Assembly: GCF_012979535.1 (NCBI RefSeq)
Contig: NZ_CP053015.1
Coordinates: 1,798,001-1,862,000 of the forward strand
Source: Sphingomonas lacunae
GTDB taxonomy: Bacteria > Pseudomonadota > Alphaproteobacteria > Sphingomonadales > Sphingomonadaceae
Length of the DNA stretch: 64,000 bases
Direction of reading: 5' to 3'
The notes below the pieces were generated by a model that saw only the letters and a program-made list of their open reading frames with translations, did no database searches and was not told the origin of the DNA. Shown here piece by piece: positions 17,388-24,364 of this stretch. The position numbers and the translations under genes are program-made. How positions within the stretch are numbered: the first letter of the stretch is position 1; every line of letters begins with the position of its first letter.

Positions 17388-18230
17388 AGCAGGGTGACGG
17401 TGTTCGGCATTCTGAATCTCACCGAGGACTCCTTCTTCGATGAGAGCCGGCGGCTAGACCCCGCCGGCGCTGTCACCGCGGCGATCGAAATGCTGCGAGT
17501 CGGATCAGACGTCGTGGATGTCGGACCGGCCGCCAGCCATCCGGACGCGAGGCCTGTATCGCCGGCCGATGAGATCAGACGTATTGCGCCGCTCTTAGAC
17601 GCCCTGTCCGATCAGATGCACCGTGTTTCAATCGACAGCTTCCAACCGGAAACCCAGCGCTATGCGCTCAAGCGCGGCGTGGGCTACCTGAACGATATCC
17701 AAGGATTTCCTGACCCTGCGCTCTATCCCGATATTGCTGAGGCGGACTGCAGGCTGGTGGTTATGCACTCAGCGCAGCGGGATGGCATCGCCACCCGCAC
17801 CGGTCACCTTCGACCCGAAGACGCGCTCGACGAGATTGTGCGGTTCTTCGAGGCGCGGGTTTCCGCCTTGCGACGGAGCGGGGTCGCTGCCGACCGGCTC
17901 ATCCTCGATCCGGGGATGGGATTTTTCTTGAGCCCCGCACCGGAAACATCGCTGCACGTGCTGTCGAACCTTCAAAAGCTGAAGTCGGCGTTGGGGCTTC
18001 CGCTATTGGTCTCGGTGTCGCGGAAATCCTTCTTGGGCGCCACCGTTGGCCTTCCTGTAAAGGATCTGGGTCCAGCGAGCCTTGCGGCGGAACTTCACGC
18101 GATCGGCAATGGCGCTGACTACGTCCGCACCCACGCGCCTGGAGATCTGCGAAGCGCAATCACCTTCTCGGAAACCCTCGCGAAATTTCGCAGTCGCGAC
18201 GCCAGAGACCGAGGGTTAGATCATGCCTAG
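17379..18230 (+). CDS. sul1: sulfonamide-resistant dihydropteroate synthase Sul1, fused to attI1 ORF-11 start
   Basis: Sul1 gives sulfonamide resistance by acting as a drug-insensitive dihydropteroate synthase in folate synthesis. From VTVFGILNLTEDSFFDE to the C-terminal RDRGLDHA the protein reads as Sul1. The normal first codon is missing: the sequence begins MLRSR, the first five codons of ORF-11 in attI1, joined in frame to codon 2 of sul1, giving 283 residues instead of 279. ORF-11 has its own ribosome site (GGAG) eight bases before ATG 17379. qacEdelta1 and any cassettes are gone. Pc at 17162 lies about 190 bases upstream. Confidence 0.95.
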   Translation: MLRSRVTVFGILNLTEDSFFDESRRLDPAGAVTAAIEMLRVGSDVVDVGPAASHPDARPVSPADEIRRIAPLLDALSDQMHRVSIDSFQPETQRYALKRGVGYLNDIQGFPDPALYPDIAEADCRLVVMHSAQRDGIATRTGHLRPEDALDEIVRFFEARVSALRRSGVAADRLILDPGMGFFLSPAPETSLHVLSNLQKLKSALGLPLLVSVSRKSFLGATVGLPVKDLGPASLAAELHAIGNGADYVRTHAPGDLRSAITFSETLAKFRSRDARDRGLDHA

Positions 18231-18357
18231 CATTCACCTTCCGGCCGCCCGCTAGCGGACCCTGGTCAGGTTCCGCGAAGGTGGGCGCAGACATGCTGGG
18301 CTCGTCAGGATCAAACTGCACTATGAGGCGGCGGTTCATACCGCGCCAGGGGAGCGA

Positions 18358-18858
18358 ATGGACAGCGAGGAGCCTCCGAACGTTCGGGTCGCCTGCTCGG
18401 GTGATATCGACGAGGTTGTGCGGCTGATGCACGACGCTGCGGCGTGGATGTCCGCCAAGGGAACGCCCGCCTGGGACGTCGCGCGGATCGACCGGACATT
18501 CGCGGAGACCTTCGTCCTGAGATCCGAGCTCCTAGTCGCGAGTTGCAGCGACGGCATCGTCGGCTGTTGCACCTTGTCGGCCGAGGATCCCGAGTTCTGG
18601 CCCGACGCCCTCAAGGGGGAGGCCGCATATCTGCACAAGCTCGCGGTGCGACGGACACATGCGGGCCGGGGTGTCAGCTCCGCGCTGATCGAGGCTTGCC
18701 GCCATGCCGCGCGAACGCAGGGGTGCGCCAAGCTGCGGCTCGACTGCCACCCGAACCTGCGTGGCCTATACGAGCGGCTCGGATTCACCCACGTCGACAC
18801 TTTCAATCCCGGCTGGGATCCAACCTTCATCGCAGAACGCCTAGAACTCGAAATCTAA
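18358..18858 (+). CDS. orf5: GNAT acetyltransferase Orf5 of the class 1 integron 3'-conserved segment
   Basis: A 166-residue GCN5-type acetyltransferase, identical in layout to Orf5 found after sul1 in 3'-conserved segments. The acetyl-CoA-binding stretch is LHKLAVRRTHAGRGVSSALI, and the C-terminal part contains LYERLGFTHVDTFNPG. Its substrate is unknown. It follows sul1 by 127 bases as in standard integrons and is complete. The conserved segment is broken 51 bases later at 18909 by the second IS. Probably co-transcribed with sul1. Confidence 0.93.
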   Translation: MDSEEPPNVRVACSGDIDEVVRLMHDAAAWMSAKGTPAWDVARIDRTFAETFVLRSELLVASCSDGIVGCCTLSAEDPEFWPDALKGEAAYLHKLAVRRTHAGRGVSSALIEACRHAARTQGCAKLRLDCHPNLRGLYERLGFTHVDTFNPGWDPTFIAERLELEI

Positions 18859-18909
18859 CGTCCGTTCGGGCATCGAGGTCCATGTCGGGGTGGGACGGGC
18901 CCGTGGCTT

Positions 18910-19734
18910 GGCATTGTCAGAGCAAAATTGCCGGTCGAGGGTGAGGGCGGTAAATCGGGTGGATGAGCAGATCCGCGAATCCGTTTCGGTACTTTAACTC
19001 TTCGCCCGAGATCATCCGCCTTGCGGTAATGATGTATGTGCGGTTTCCATTATCGTTGCGCAATGTGGAGGACCTGCTGTTCGAACGCGGGATTGACGTT
19101 TGTCACGAGACGGTGCGGTTCTGGTGGAACCGGTTCGGGCCAATGTTCGCATCTGAAATCCGGCGCCAGCGGGTGAGCCGGATGCGCGGTTTCAGGCATT
19201 GGCGCTGGCACCTCGATGAGGTGTTTGTGAAGATCAATGGCGAACGCCATTATCTATGGCGTGCTGTTGATCACGAGGGTGAGGTTCTTGAGAGCTATGT
19301 CACGAAAAAGCGCGACAAAGCGGCAGCTTTGGCCTTCTTGAAGAAGGCGCTGAAGAGGCATGGGCGGGCGGAATCAATCGTTACCGATGGGATGCGGAGC
19401 TACCCTGCAGCGATGCGGGAACTGGGCAATCTCGACAGACGCGAGGTGGGCCGCTGGCTCAACAATCGAGCGGAGAACAGCCATCTCCCGTTTCGACGAC
19501 GAGAGCGCGCGATGCAGCGTTTCAGGCGGATGAAATCGCTGCAAAAGTTCGCATCAGTGCATGCCTCCTTCCACAACCACTTTTCTCAGGAACGCCATCT
19601 CGTCGATCGTCAGACTTACAAGCTTCGTCGCTCGGCCGCACTGGCCGAGTGGCAGTCGCTCGTCGCCTGAAGCTGTGCTCGATCTGCGCTAGCTCTGCGA
19701 ATTGGAGACAAGTTGCGGTTAGACTGACAGCACC
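18910..19734 (+). mobile_element. IS6-family insertion sequence, right copy
   Basis: About 825 bases. Left end GGCATTGTCAGAGC, right end read inwards GGTGCTGTCAGTCT, the right end being the same over about 14 bases as in the left copy. No matching 8-base flanks (CGTGGCTT and GTGCGCGA). Both copies face the same way and bracket the integron piece, giving a composite, transposon-like unit of about 4.1 kb. Confidence 0.85.
18963..19670 (+). CDS. IS6-family DDE transposase, right copy
   Basis: A 235-residue transposase closely related to the left copy, with catalytic residues in WHLDEVFVK, VTDGMRSYP and [17 protein letters not shown]- and C-termini align without gaps except for three extra residues at the start of the left copy. 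Codon use is more GC-rich than in the left copy, which argues for separate origins. Complete and probably functional; the end of the gene lies 64 bases before the IS end, the same distance as in the left copy. Confidence 0.92.
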   Translation: MSRSANPFRYFNSSPEIIRLAVMMYVRFPLSLRNVEDLLFERGIDVCHETVRFWWNRFGPMFASEIRRQRVSRMRGFRHWRWHLDEVFVKINGERHYLWRAVDHEGEVLESYVTKKRDKAAALAFLKKALKRHGRAESIVTDGMRSYPAAMRELGNLDRREVGRWLNNRAENSHLPFRRRERAMQRFRRMKSLQKFASVHASFHNHFSQERHLVDRQTYKLRRSAALAEWQSLVA

Positions 19735-19768
19735 GTGCGCGACCGCCGGCAGGCTGGCGGAATCGGCC

Positions 19769-19803
19769 CTCTTGAAAAAACACCACAGTGGTGTTATCAA
19801 GAG
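19769..19803. promoter_or_regulatory. nested palindrome overlapping the mqsRA promoter
   Basis: Inner perfect dyad AACACCAC-A-GTGGTGTT (19779-19795) inside an outer dyad CTCTTGA (19769-19775) and TCAAGAG (19797-19803). A -35-like TTGAAA (19772-19777) and -10-like TTATCA (19794-19799), 16 bases apart, lie inside it, and the mqsR ATG follows three bases after. This is a good candidate for an antitoxin operator and implies a very short or leaderless transcript. Confidence 0.65.
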
Positions 19804-19805
19804 CA

Positions 19806-20123
19806 ATGACCGAGAAGCGAAAGCCGACCTATGACATTGAAGCGGTCAAAGCCGTTTTCTCGACGGTCGAGAAGCTCAATGTCACAGGTTCCGCTCTGAG
19901 AGGAGCGGCTTCGCTTGGTTTTGGCCGAAGCGAGATCGTTGCAACCATCCAGACGATCGAGCGACGCCATTTTTACAAGTCCATGACATCCTTTGCTGAT
20001 CATCGGGTCTGGCAGGATGTCTACCACGTTCCCTCGGAACAGGGGGCTTTGTACGTCAAATTCACGGCCGATGCCGTGACCGAGTTTTTGCTTCTGTCGT
20101 TCAAGGAGAAGGGCAATGACTAA
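19806..20123 (+). CDS. mqsR: MqsR-family mRNA interferase toxin
   Basis: A 105-residue toxin from ATG 19806; a GTG at 19788 is in frame but lies inside the operator palindrome. MqsR cleaves mRNA, in E. coli at GCU. Residues matching the E. coli active-site set are present: Lys in FYKSM, Gln in VWQDVY, Tyr in ALYVKF and the second Lys in SFKEK. The gene overlaps mqsA by eight bases. As in other mqs systems and unlike most type II pairs, the toxin gene comes first. It lies directly beside the right IS copy. Confidence 0.9.
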   Translation: MTEKRKPTYDIEAVKAVFSTVEKLNVTGSALRGAASLGFGRSEIVATIQTIERRHFYKSMTSFADHRVWQDVYHVPSEQGALYVKFTADAVTEFLLLSFKEKGND

Positions 20124-20538
20124 CCCCACCTGCCCGGAAACGGGCCAGCCGATGTTCCGTGACGTTCGGCCGATGACCATCACCTACAAGGGGCACGAGT
20201 CCACCTTCGACATGCCCGGCTGGTATTGTGATGCAAGCGACGAGAGCATTCACACCGGTGACGACATGAAGGTTTCCGATCGGGCTCTGAACCGGCTCAA
20301 GGCCCAGGTGGAGGGCTTGCTCGATCCCGAGGCGGTGCGTCGGATCAGGAAGCGCCTGCATCTCACCCAGAAGGATGCTGGCCGCCTGATCGGGGGCGGG
20401 CCCAACGCCTTCCAGAAGTACGAGAGCGGTGACGTGGTTGTCAGTCATGCGGTGATGAGTGCCCTGCTGCTGCTCGACAGGGATCCGTCCGGCCTATCAG
20501 TTCTGAAGCAGAGGGTGCATCGGAAGGAGGCCGCATAG
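20116..20538 (+). CDS. mqsA: MqsA-family antitoxin
   Basis: A 140-residue antitoxin. The N-terminal half resembles the MqsA toxin-binding domain and the C-terminal half is an XRE-type helix-turn-helix (RRIRKRLHLTQKDAGRLIGG followed by FQKYESGD). The zinc site of E. coli MqsA is made of two CxxC pairs; here they read CPET and CDAS, so each pair keeps only one cysteine and the site is probably lost, as in some proteobacterial relatives. It should neutralise MqsR and bind the palindrome upstream of mqsR. The eight-base overlap with the toxin gene suggests coupled translation. Confidence 0.88.
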   Translation: MTNPTCPETGQPMFRDVRPMTITYKGHESTFDMPGWYCDASDESIHTGDDMKVSDRALNRLKAQVEGLLDPEAVRRIRKRLHLTQKDAGRLIGGGPNAFQKYESGDVVVSHAVMSALLLLDRDPSGLSVLKQRVHRKEAA

Positions 20539-20615
20539 GCCTCTTGCGATTGCCTTTCCGCAATTGCCGACCGCAACCTTTCGCAGGCTCACTGCCTGAT
20601 TAGATGCCCTTCGAT

Positions 20616-20650
20616 GAGAGAGTTCGTCCGCAAGCTCTCTCCCACCGCCA
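20616..20650 (+). repeat. 35-base repeat, copy 1
   Basis: Begins GAGAGAGTT and ends ACCGCCA, with CTCTC near the 3' end. The second copy at 23462-23496 has the same length, the same first nine bases and nearly the same last 14; the middle differs. The two flank the thioesterase-hydrolase-LysR module as direct repeats. The 3' part looks a little like a tRNA-Ser end, but a proper T-loop is missing. Confidence 0.4.
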
Positions 20651-20870
20651 ACGCACCGAGTTGCGAAACAAACTGTCTCCCCCGGCCATGGTCAGTGAGC
20701 ATGACCTCTTGAAAACCGTTGAATTTCGGTTGTTTCTGAGCGGAATGGCTCTCCACTGCCGCTTCGCCATCCACAGGCCGTGAGTTGGAAAAACCGCCCG
20801 CCTGCCAAGAGCTTCACGAACTCTATCACCTGCCCGAAAACCTAAAGCCCCAGAAAACGGCCATTTTCAC

Positions 20871-20901
20871 CGACCGAACCCCTTCTTTCGAGGTTCGGTC
20901 G
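20871..20901. terminator. inverted repeat, possible bidirectional terminator
   Basis: Perfect 10-base arms CGACCGAACC (20871-20880) and GGTTCGGTCG (20892-20901) with an 11-base loop. It lies between two convergent genes. No strong T-run on either side. Confidence 0.45.
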
Positions 20902-20926
20902 ATATGATGTTCTCGCTGTCTGCGAC

Positions 20927-20949
20927 GACCTACGCCACTGGCGTAGGTC
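20927..20949. repeat. inverted repeat with 3-base loop
   Basis: Perfect 10-base arms GACCTACGCC and GGCGTAGGTC around ACT. It is 34 bases downstream (minus strand sense) of the thioesterase stop. It may end that transcript or be a protein-binding dyad. Confidence 0.5.
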
Positions 20950-20982
20950 CGACATTTGGAATTCTTTCCGCAGTTACGTCAT

Positions 20983-21408
20983 CTACTCTGCCGCTCGTGC
21001 GATGATACGAAATGTCGCACTAGCCCGTGCAATCAGATCGTCATCTGCGAAAATCCGAGCGTTTGCGAAGGAAAGCGTGCGGCCAAGTTTGTCCGGCCGG
21101 GCGCGCACCTCCAGCCAATGACCAATCTTCCCAACGTGCAGGAAATCGACCGCAAGATTGACGGTCAAAGCAGAGACATTCTCCATCTGAAGGATGCAGC
21201 TCAGACCCATGGCATTGTCAGCCAATGCTGATATGACGCCTCCATGGAGCAGGCCTCGTGCGTTGCAATGTTGCCTGTCGATCCTCAGTGCCAATATAAA
21301 ATCTGGCCCTGATCGCTTGATATAGAGCGGCTCCCAAGGATCGGTGACCGGACTTTGCCGGAAATGCGGTTCAAAGCCGGGCGGTATGGGATGTCCCGTG
21401 CCGGTCAT
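20983..21408 (-). CDS. PaaI-type hotdog-fold acyl-CoA thioesterase
   Basis: A 141-residue hotdog thioesterase. The conserved segment HCNARGLLHGGVISALADNAMG carries the HGG motif and the acidic residue of the PaaI group active site, and LTVNLAVDFLHVG is the typical substrate-pocket strand. It should hydrolyse an acyl-CoA in the cytoplasm; substrate unknown. Its ATG overlaps the stop of the upstream hydrolase gene by four bases, so the two are an operon, and a LysR gene is divergent from the pair. Confidence 0.85.
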   Translation of the reverse strand: MTGTGHPIPPGFEPHFRQSPVTDPWEPLYIKRSGPDFILALRIDRQHCNARGLLHGGVISALADNAMGLSCILQMENVSALTVNLAVDFLHVGKIGHWLEVRARPDKLGRTLSFANARIFADDDLIARASATFRIIARAAE

Positions 21409-22316
21409 GACCGGTCCACAAAGTTAGTGATTGCGTCGAGGACCAGCGCTGGCTCCTCCAACTCGGGTGTATGGCCAAGGTGGTCGAAGGTCACGCTGTG
21501 CACGTCGCTATACAGCCGGGCCAGCGAATGTGCGTTACTTGCCGGATGCGAGCGGTCGGCGCTTCCCCAGATAGAGAGCATAGGCTGCGGCGGCTGGGGT
21601 AGTTCTTGCCGCTGGTCGAGGTAAAGCTGATAGGCGCTGGCCAGCGACCACATCGCACCATGTGCGAATGACCGCTCGGCACAGGAACAGAAATGCTCGA
21701 CCTGTTCCCTTCGCCCGACAGACAAGCCATACCATTGCGGCATTCGACGCGGAGCCATGCGCTTCATGGTCAGCTGCCCAATAACGGGCTTGGCAAGAAT
21801 GCCCTTGGGGTCCCGAGCCGCTTTCCAGATCGCGAACGCCTCTGTCCCTCCTGCCTGGATCAAGCAGAGGTGCGACGCAAGCTCAGGCATGCGGTGGGCA
21901 ATATCGATTGCAGCCAGGCTGGCGGCGCATGAAAAGGCAAAAATGCTTCCCTCACCGCAGACCGCACGAATGAAAGACGCCAGGTCATCATTTGTCTCAT
22001 TAAAGCCGAAGCTGTAGCCGCTTAAAGTTGCGGAGAACCCCATTGCAGGCAATTCAACCACCACCACACGAAACTGTTTGGAGAATGCCTCTACCAGCGG
22101 ACCATAGACTTCGATCGTCATTGGCGGGTCGACGGTAAAGATAATCGTCGGTCCATTACCTTCGTCAAGATAGCGGTATTGCACCATGGGCGTTCGATGA
22201 AACCGGACATTGGGTGTTGCCTTGGCAGGCCAGCCGTTCCGGTACTGCTCCATTCTCTTTGCACCATTCCAAGTGTCGATGCGCGCGCCGAGACTAGATA
22301 TGAAGCTTCTCATCAA
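21405..22316 (-). CDS. alpha/beta-hydrolase
   Basis: A 303-residue alpha/beta-hydrolase, cytoplasmic by the lack of a signal. The nucleophile elbow is degenerate: AFSCA replaces GxSxG but keeps small-x-Ser-x-small. The acid is likely the Asp in WGSADRSHP and the histidine is in HLGHTPELEEP. The oxyanion region is also unusual, with TVDPPMT where HG is common. With the thioesterase it could release a small acyl product, but the pathway is unknown. It is divergent from the LysR gene across about 170 bases. Confidence 0.75.
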   Translation of the reverse strand: MMRSFISSLGARIDTWNGAKRMEQYRNGWPAKATPNVRFHRTPMVQYRYLDEGNGPTIIFTVDPPMTIEVYGPLVEAFSKQFRVVVVELPAMGFSATLSGYSFGFNETNDDLASFIRAVCGEGSIFAFSCAASLAAIDIAHRMPELASHLCLIQAGGTEAFAIWKAARDPKGILAKPVIGQLTMKRMAPRRMPQWYGLSVGRREQVEHFCSCAERSFAHGAMWSLASAYQLYLDQRQELPQPPQPMLSIWGSADRSHPASNAHSLARLYSDVHSVTFDHLGHTPELEEPALVLDAITNFVDRS

Positions 22317-22443
22317 TTGCTGTCCTGCCTTTGGATTAACGTTAAGGTCACTAAATTTTGCCGATCAGGAAATTTGCTTGGATTGCCCTTTATCCACGGG
22401 ACCACGGATTCTCGATCGATAGCCGATTGAATGGCACTCTCCA

Positions 22444-22461
22444 TTTTGCAATAAAGCAAAA
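22444..22461. promoter_or_regulatory. candidate LysR-type operator
   Basis: Perfect dyad TTTTGC-AATAAA-GCAAAA in the divergent region between the hydrolase and LysR genes, followed by another TTTTTGCAAA. LysR-type proteins often bind such AT-rich dyads about 40-60 bases before their own gene. Confidence 0.45.
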
Positions 22462-22487
22462 CGTTTTCTTGTTTTTGCAAAGATGTA

Positions 22488-23363
22488 TTGGTGGCCATCG
22501 ACCCGCAGGATCTTAATGACCTTATCGCTATCCGCGACGCAGGAACGCTCAGCGCCGCGGCCAGGGCGCGCGGTGTTGCGGTATCCACGGTCTCTCGGCG
22601 GATTGAGACGCTGGAATCCATGCTGGGCATACAGCTTGTAGATCGTCGCGCCGATGGAGTCAGGTTGACGCAAAACGGTCTTGCAGTTGCCGAGGCGGCG
22701 GACCCCCTGGCCGAGCAGTTGTTGCGTGTGCAGCGTTTGGCGACGAGCCTTCGCAAAGGTGCCCAATCAACCCCTATACGGGTTTCCGCCACCGAATTTG
22801 TAATTTCTGACGTGCTCGCCCCTGCCTTAAACCGACTGTGGGAAAGCGGAGCAGATTTTCCGGTGCATCTTCAGTCCCAGGCCGATGTTGTCAGCCTCGC
22901 AGGGCGTGATGCCGATCTCGCCATCAGGATGGTTCGCCCTGAAGGCGCCAGCCTCTATGCGCGCAGGCTTGCTGACATCCGGCTTGGCTTCTTTGCCGCC
23001 CCAAATTATCTCGCAGGCCGTTCGCCGGACGAGATCAAACTGCAGTCAGAAAAACTGCTGATCTATGATGACAGTTATGGCCGTTTGCCCGAACTTGATT
23101 GGATCGCGCGCCAAGGCCTTTCCGATACAGTCGTAATGCGGACAGCAAGCACAAGGGGCTTGATGACAGCAGCAGAGGCCGGAGCGGGCATTGCGCTACT
23201 TCCAGCGGCCTTTGCTTCCCGTTCGGCCTCGCTTATCCCCATCCCACTGCCTGAGGCCTTACCGACGCGTCAGCCCTGGCTCATAGTGCATCGCGATCTT
23301 CGACATCTGCCGGCTGTCAAAATCGTTCAAAAGTGGATCATTTCAGCCTTTGCAGCGCTTTAG
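22488..23363 (+). CDS. LysR-family transcriptional regulator
   Basis: A 291-residue LysR regulator with an N-terminal winged helix (LNDLIAIRDAGTLSAAARARGVAVSTVSRRI in part) and a C-terminal effector-binding domain. The start is uncertain: TTG 22488 or GTG 22491, with no clear ribosome site. It is divergent from the hydrolase-thioesterase pair, the usual arrangement for a LysR that controls its neighbours in response to a pathway metabolite. The effector is unknown. The whole three-gene unit lies between two 35-base repeats. Confidence 0.88.
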   Translation: MVAIDPQDLNDLIAIRDAGTLSAAARARGVAVSTVSRRIETLESMLGIQLVDRRADGVRLTQNGLAVAEAADPLAEQLLRVQRLATSLRKGAQSTPIRVSATEFVISDVLAPALNRLWESGADFPVHLQSQADVVSLAGRDADLAIRMVRPEGASLYARRLADIRLGFFAAPNYLAGRSPDEIKLQSEKLLIYDDSYGRLPELDWIARQGLSDTVVMRTASTRGLMTAAEAGAGIALLPAAFASRSASLIPIPLPEALPTRQPWLIVHRDLRHLPAVKIVQKWIISAFAAL

Positions 23364-23461
23364 GGCCCGGTATCTCGTTACATCAGATAAGGGCTGTCAC
23401 TAGCGGCTTTGGCGCTTGAACGGACGCATAAAGATCATTTAAATTCAATCACATAAACTAA

Positions 23462-23496
23462 GAGAGAGTTGGTTGGGGGTCGCTCTCGCACCGCCA
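23462..23496 (+). repeat. 35-base repeat, copy 2
   Basis: Same length as copy 1 at 20616; identical first nine bases (GAGAGAGTT) and a nearly identical end (CTCTC-N-CACCGCCA). See copy 1. Confidence 0.4.
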
Positions 23497-23809
23497 TTTG
23501 ACAAATAGGGCCCAAATACAAACTCGGTTAGAGGCCTCATCTTTCTGAAAAATGGCTTATTTTCAATGCTTTCAAGCGATTTTTGGTTGGTTTCAGTCGA
23601 GAGCCTGGCAACCATTTGATCATTCGAAAAAAACGCGAATTCAAATGCCTACCATTGTGATTTTTGCGAACCACAAAATGCACCTTCAGAACGAAACGGC
23701 GAAAATCCGCCATTTTTGAGCCCTAAAAAGCTCTCCACTGAATTGTGTTCGGTACGGTTTTTGAGCCAGCCACCGTTCCTGCCTGCCTCCGGCCCAAGTG
23801 TGCGCCATT

Positions 23810-23825
23810 GACGCACTTTTGCGTC
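23810..23825. promoter_or_regulatory. candidate operator of the XRE gene
   Basis: Dyad GACGCA-CTTT-TGCGTC ending 16 bases before the ATG at 23842, a usual position for autorepression by a helix-turn-helix antitoxin-like protein. Confidence 0.45.
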
Positions 23826-23841
23826 GAACTTAGCCAGCCCC

Positions 23842-24279
23842 ATGACAAAGAGAAAAAGCGCCCTCGGTGGGCTGAAGGTAACCGTGACTTATGTCGGTTC
23901 TGGCAAAAGCGCCGGCAGACAGCCTCGCGTTAAAGTCCCGCCGGTGAATGTCGGGGCTCTCCGTGCGAAAACCGGATTGTCCCAGTTTGAGTTCGCCCAG
24001 AGCATTGGGGTGCCCAAAGGCACTTTGCTCAATTGGGAACAGGGCCGCCGTGAACCTACCGGGCCTGCGCAAGTCCTGCTGGCGATCCTCGCGAAGAAGC
24101 CCTCGCTGGTGAAGGATCTCTTTGCCAACAAGCATGTCTATCAACCGCAACCGGATCGAGCCTGGTCGCCTGGAGGGCCGCACCCGGATGATATGACGCC
24201 CGAGGAACGCATGGCGGAGATTTGCCAGATCTTGGGATTAGGTCTGGTGCGACTTCATCAGAAGCAGGCGATGCAGTAG
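23842..24279 (+). CDS. XRE-family regulator, antitoxin-like, no toxin partner
   Basis: A 145-residue protein with a Lys-rich N-terminus and a central helix-turn-helix (VGALRAKTGLSQFEFAQSIG, then GTLLNWEQGRREPTGPA). This resembles HigA/NadS-type antitoxins, where LNWEQGRR-P is typical. The C-terminal 45 residues are not recognised. No RelE/HigB-like frame lies next to it on either strand: 478 non-coding bases precede it and a TonB receptor on the opposite strand follows. It could be an orphan left after loss of a toxin gene or a stand-alone regulator. Confidence 0.75.
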   Translation: MTKRKSALGGLKVTVTYVGSGKSAGRQPRVKVPPVNVGALRAKTGLSQFEFAQSIGVPKGTLLNWEQGRREPTGPAQVLLAILAKKPSLVKDLFANKHVYQPQPDRAWSPGGPHPDDMTPEERMAEICQILGLGLVRLHQKQAMQ

Positions 24280-24364
24280 GCCTTCAGGGTCTCAGCTCAA
24301 ACTGAGGCTGGTATGCCGATACTTTCGTGTCGGGCATTAATGAGAGGTTGCCTATGTTCAAATT

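Larger units (their letters stand above)
20539..20982. other. non-coding stretch between mqsA and the thioesterase gene
   Basis: About 440 bases with no supported gene. Both neighbours end here. It holds one of two similar 35-base sequences (20616-20650) and two strong inverted repeats (20871-20901 and 20927-20949), listed separately. Composition is lower in GC than core genes. Confidence 0.6.
23364..23841. other. AT-richer non-coding stretch
   Basis: About 478 bases without a supported gene, visibly richer in A and T than the core. It holds the second 35-base repeat (23462-23496) and, near its right end, a small dyad before the XRE gene. Fragments such as GCTCTCCACTG recur in the 20.7-kb non-coding stretch, so the two stretches may share an origin. 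Confidence 0.55.

Noticed and set aside
15603..19742. Target-site duplication around the IS pair
   Set aside because: The 8 bases outside each end, and outside the pair as a whole, do not match, so no duplication can be claimed.
19788..19805. GTG start of mqsR at 19788
   Set aside because: It lies inside the operator palindrome and adds residues not found in the family; ATG 19806 fits the MqsR N-terminus better.
20616..23496. tRNA-Ser 3'-end att repeats
   Set aside because: The 35-base sequences end in CACCGCCA like serine tRNAs but lack a T-loop sequence and do not match the tRNA-Ser at 15082, so I call them only repeats.
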